A DNA stretch of 8,421 nucleotides from an uncultured Brevinema sp. (GTDB lineage: Bacteria > Spirochaetota > Brevinematia > Brevinematales > Brevinemataceae). The stretch is taken from contig CAMRBT010000064.1 in assembly GCA_947040475.1 (NCBI GenBank), positions 1 to 8,421 on the forward strand, given 5' to 3'. A model generated the notes under the pieces. The model did not search any database, was not told where the DNA came from, and was given only the letters and a program-made list of their open reading frames with translations. Made by a program: the position numbers and the translations under genes. Positions 6,623 to 8,421 of the stretch are shown here, piece by piece (position 1 is the first letter of the stretch; each line of letters starts with the position of its first letter).

Positions 6623-7543
6623 ATGCCTTCTAAACGTATTTTAATTACTTTAGGTGATCCTAATGGTATTGGACTTGAAATAACTTTAAAATGTTTAGAT
6701 AGCTTTTCTGTAGATATGCACAAAAATATTTCTATTATTGGTTTAGAATGTGTGTGGTCGCCTTATGCCAGCAAGTATAAGAATATCACTTTTCATCCTA
6801 TAGAAGATGATTATATGCCTGAGTATGGTGTCTTAAGTGCCCATGCTGGACGTGTAGCTATAAAAAGCTTAGATCTTGCCATGACACTGATTAAATCCAA
6901 AAAATACCAAGGATTACTGACTGCCCCTATTTCTAAAGAAGCTATTTATTTAAGTGGTAAAGAAGATTTTATAGGACATACGGAATATTTGGGTCAAGCT
7001 TTTAATTGTCAAACAGAAATGCTATTTTGGAGTCCAAAATGGTCTGTTATCTTATTAAGCGCTCATATTCCTCTTAAAGATGTTCCAAAGTATATTACCA
7101 AAGAAAGATGTTATCATATTTTCAACTTGGCTATTGAATTTAATCAAAAATATCTTAACGGCAACATTGCTGTATGTGGATTGAATCCTCATGCTGGTGA
7201 AAATGGACTCATAGGAGATACTGAACTTACTATTTTTACCCCTATTATTAAAGAATTAGCTCTCAAGCATCCTATTTCAGGCCCTTATTCTGCTGATACT
7301 ATTTTTCAAGATGCCGAAAACAATAAATATACGATGCTAATTGCATCCTATCATGATCAGGCTTTAATCCCATTTAAATTACTTCATTTTAATGATGGAG
7401 TGAATGTTACCCTAGGACTGCCCTTTATTCGCACGTCTCCAGATCATGGTACAGCCTTTAATATCGTCAATAAAAACTTAGCAAATCCTAATAGTATGAT
7501 AAGTGCGTTAAATTTTATTATAAAAGCCCTCAACCATGTGTAG
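6623..7543 (+). CDS. pdxA: 4-hydroxythreonine-4-phosphate dehydrogenase, PdxA family
   Basis: PdxA oxidises 4-phosphohydroxy-L-threonine with NAD(P); the product then condenses with deoxyxylulose 5-phosphate in pyridoxine phosphate synthesis. Signatures are clear: TLGDPNGIGLEI (9-20), TAPISKEA (100-107), the substrate pair GHT (118-120), and the three metal-binding histidines in SAHIPL (His148), NPHAGE (His190) and SYHDQA (His244). The substrate-binding Lys252, Asn261 and Arg270 lie in PFKLLHFNDGVNVTLGLPFIRT, so it looks catalytically complete. At 306 residues it is a little short (about 330 is common), mostly from a trimmed region around 40-65. The only bases before its ATG are TTAGTT after the bactofilin stop, with no Shine-Dalgarno, so translation probably depends on coupling to the bactofilin gene. 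PdxA2-like enzymes acting on other phosphorylated hydroxy acids share these motifs, so the exact substrate is less certain than the family. Confidence 0.94.
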   Translation: MPSKRILITLGDPNGIGLEITLKCLDSFSVDMHKNISIIGLECVWSPYASKYKNITFHPIEDDYMPEYGVLSAHAGRVAIKSLDLAMTLIKSKKYQGLLTAPISKEAIYLSGKEDFIGHTEYLGQAFNCQTEMLFWSPKWSVILLSAHIPLKDVPKYITKERCYHIFNLAIEFNQKYLNGNIAVCGLNPHAGENGLIGDTELTIFTPIIKELALKHPISGPYSADTIFQDAENNKYTMLIASYHDQALIPFKLLHFNDGVNVTLGLPFIRTSPDHGTAFNIVNKNLANPNSMISALNFIIKALNHV

Positions 7544-7588
7544 AATATAACCGATAACTACTATAAGTTAGTCTTAGGAGATTTTTTT

Positions 7589-7993
7589 ATGTATGGATAT
7601 GAAACTTATAAAACAAACGACATCGAAACAGCCAGCCAATTAAAACTGATAGTAATGCTTTACTCTGGAGCAATAAAATTTGCTCACTTAGCAATAGAAG
7701 CAATAGAAAATAAAAACATAGAAGCTGCAAATACTAATATCATTAAAACTCAAAATATTATGAGTGAATTATTATCATCTCTAAATTTTAAAGCGGGTCC
7801 TATTGCTGATGATCTTTCTGGATTGTATATCTATATTCATCGTTTATTAGTAGAAGGTAATATTCAAAAAAACATTGCCCCCATACAAGAAAGCATTACT
7901 CTTATAACTAATCTAAAATCAGGTTGGGATGATCTCTTAGCTAAAGAAAATAGTACCGATAAAAACACTAGTAATATTAATATTTCAGGATAA
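7589..7993 (+). CDS. fliS: Flagellin-specific export chaperone FliS
   Basis: FliS is a small four-helix cytoplasmic chaperone that binds the C-terminal region of flagellin, prevents premature polymerisation and delivers it to the flagellar type III export gate. The 134-residue product starts MYGYETYKTNDIETAS, the family's typical opening (Tyr-x-x-Tyr...Glu-Thr-Ala), followed by LKLIVMLYSGAIKFAHLA (18-35). Later come IMSELLSSLNFKAGPIADDL (57-76), IYIHRLLVEGNI (81-92) and the final helix to SGWDDLL (111-117). A polar Asn/Ser/Thr-rich tail of about 17 residues follows. AGGAG at 7576-7580 lies 8 bases before the ATG. No flagellin or FliD gene is nearby, unlike the common fliD-fliS arrangement; it sits between pdxA (45 bases) and the acidic unknown gene (15 bases). 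Confidence 0.95.
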   Translation: MYGYETYKTNDIETASQLKLIVMLYSGAIKFAHLAIEAIENKNIEAANTNIIKTQNIMSELLSSLNFKAGPIADDLSGLYIYIHRLLVEGNIQKNIAPIQESITLITNLKSGWDDLLAKENSTDKNTSNINISG

Positions 7994-8008
7994 AGACGGA
8001 GTAAATAT

Positions 8009-8421
8009 ATGCCAGATACAAAACAAATACAGGTAGAAGTTTTTTCTCTTGATAATAATCAATTTGAATCAACTGATCTTAAATTTCTTAAACAATTTGA
8101 CTCCTCTCCTTCTGAAACAACAGACTCTTCTAAAATAATGTCCAATTCACCAAAGGCTGATCTACCAACTCAAGTAAAGCCTAAAATACAAGAATTTCAC
8201 AATGATTTGGATAGAATTTTTGCAGATTTTGATAAAGAAGTTTCTCAAGTTCTCAAAGAATCTCCTGATCTATCTACCTCTAATAATCCTACTAAACAAA
8301 ATATATCTAAAACCGAAGCACATTTTGTCATATCATCAAATGAACCACTTGAACAAAGTGTTTTAATAGAAGAATCTTTTGAAGAAGATTTAACATCAGA
8401 AGAAAGCCTTGAACAAAGTCC
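8009..8421 (+). CDS. Acidic Ser/Glu-rich protein, unknown (3' partial)
   Basis: An ATG at 8009 with GGAG at 7998-8001 (7-base spacing) opens a frame that stays open to the window edge, giving 137 residues of an unfinished protein. It has no signal peptide or membrane segment. Composition is strongly acidic and polar (Asp, Glu, Ser, Thr, Asn, Pro), typical of a disordered region. One short stretch with helical potential stands out at about 60-83 (IQEFHNDLDRIFADFDKEVS). Leu-Glu-Gln-Ser occurs at 114-117 and again at 134-137, exactly 20 residues apart and with identical DNA, so a repeat array may start here. I recognise no family. It is only 15 bases after fliS, so it is part of the same operon; a flagellar or cytoskeletal connection is inferred from that position. 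Confidence 0.82.
   Translation, partial: MPDTKQIQVEVFSLDNNQFESTDLKFLKQFDSSPSETTDSSKIMSNSPKADLPTQVKPKIQEFHNDLDRIFADFDKEVSQVLKESPDLSTSNNPTKQNISKTEAHFVISSNEPLEQSVLIEESFEEDLTSEESLEQS
8348..8419 (+). repeat. 12-bp direct repeat spaced 60 bp inside the acidic gene
   Basis: CTTGAACAAAGT occurs at 8348-8359 and 8408-8419, in the same reading frame and exactly 60 bases (20 codons) apart, encoding Leu-Glu-Gln-Ser both times. The window ends two bases later, so it is not visible whether this starts a tandem array of 20-residue units or is a chance pair. Confidence 0.6.

Noticed and set aside
6526..6723. Minus-strand 65-codon open frame across the bactofilin-pdxA junction
   Set aside because: It overlaps two confidently identified genes on the other strand and shows no recognisable motif.
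7555..7570. TAACT/AGTTA inverted repeat between pdxA and fliS as a possible terminator
   Set aside because: The stem is only 5 bp with a single G-C pair and no T-run follows; the fliS ribosome binding site comes next.

Overview
The window is a low-GC (roughly 30% by eye), gene-dense bacterial segment with every supported gene on the + strand. It encodes a sigma-54 factor, a FapA/DUF342 protein, a bactofilin and the flagellin chaperone FliS, so the host is a flagellated bacterium. A low-GC spirochaete is my best guess, from the mix of a flagellar chaperone, bactofilin, FapA and secreted coiled-coil proteins. No ribosomal or other phylogenetic marker is present, and a low-GC Firmicute is not excluded.

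Layout. Bases 2-214 hold the 3' end of an unidentified coiled-coil gene. Bases 255-1982 encode a secreted 575-residue protein with a beta-rich body and a coiled-coil tail. A strong intrinsic terminator (1999-2031) closes that unit. A good sigma-70-type promoter (2054-2082) then opens a second unit: rpoN (2113-3363), fapA (3389-5353), an unrecognised all-helical cytoplasmic protein (5381-6193), a bactofilin (6239-6616), pdxA (6623-7543), fliS (7589-7993) and the start of an acidic, Ser/Glu-rich protein running off the end (8009-8421). Gaps between these genes are 6 to 45 bases and I see no terminator inside the run, so it reads as one operon.

How the genes may work together. Sigma-54 commonly controls flagellar and envelope genes. 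FapA-type proteins and bactofilins are both built on stacked parallel beta-strands and act in flagellar assembly or placement and in cell shape. FliS guards unpolymerised flagellin in the cytoplasm. The operon therefore looks like a motility/cell-architecture cluster with one metabolic passenger, pdxA (vitamin B6 synthesis). The unrecognised proteins at 5381-6193 and 8009-8421 are candidates for new members of this system by context only.

I found no RNA genes, CRISPR arrays, insertion sequences or attachment sites. The longest stretch without a gene is the 130 bases at 1983-2112, which holds the terminator and promoter.
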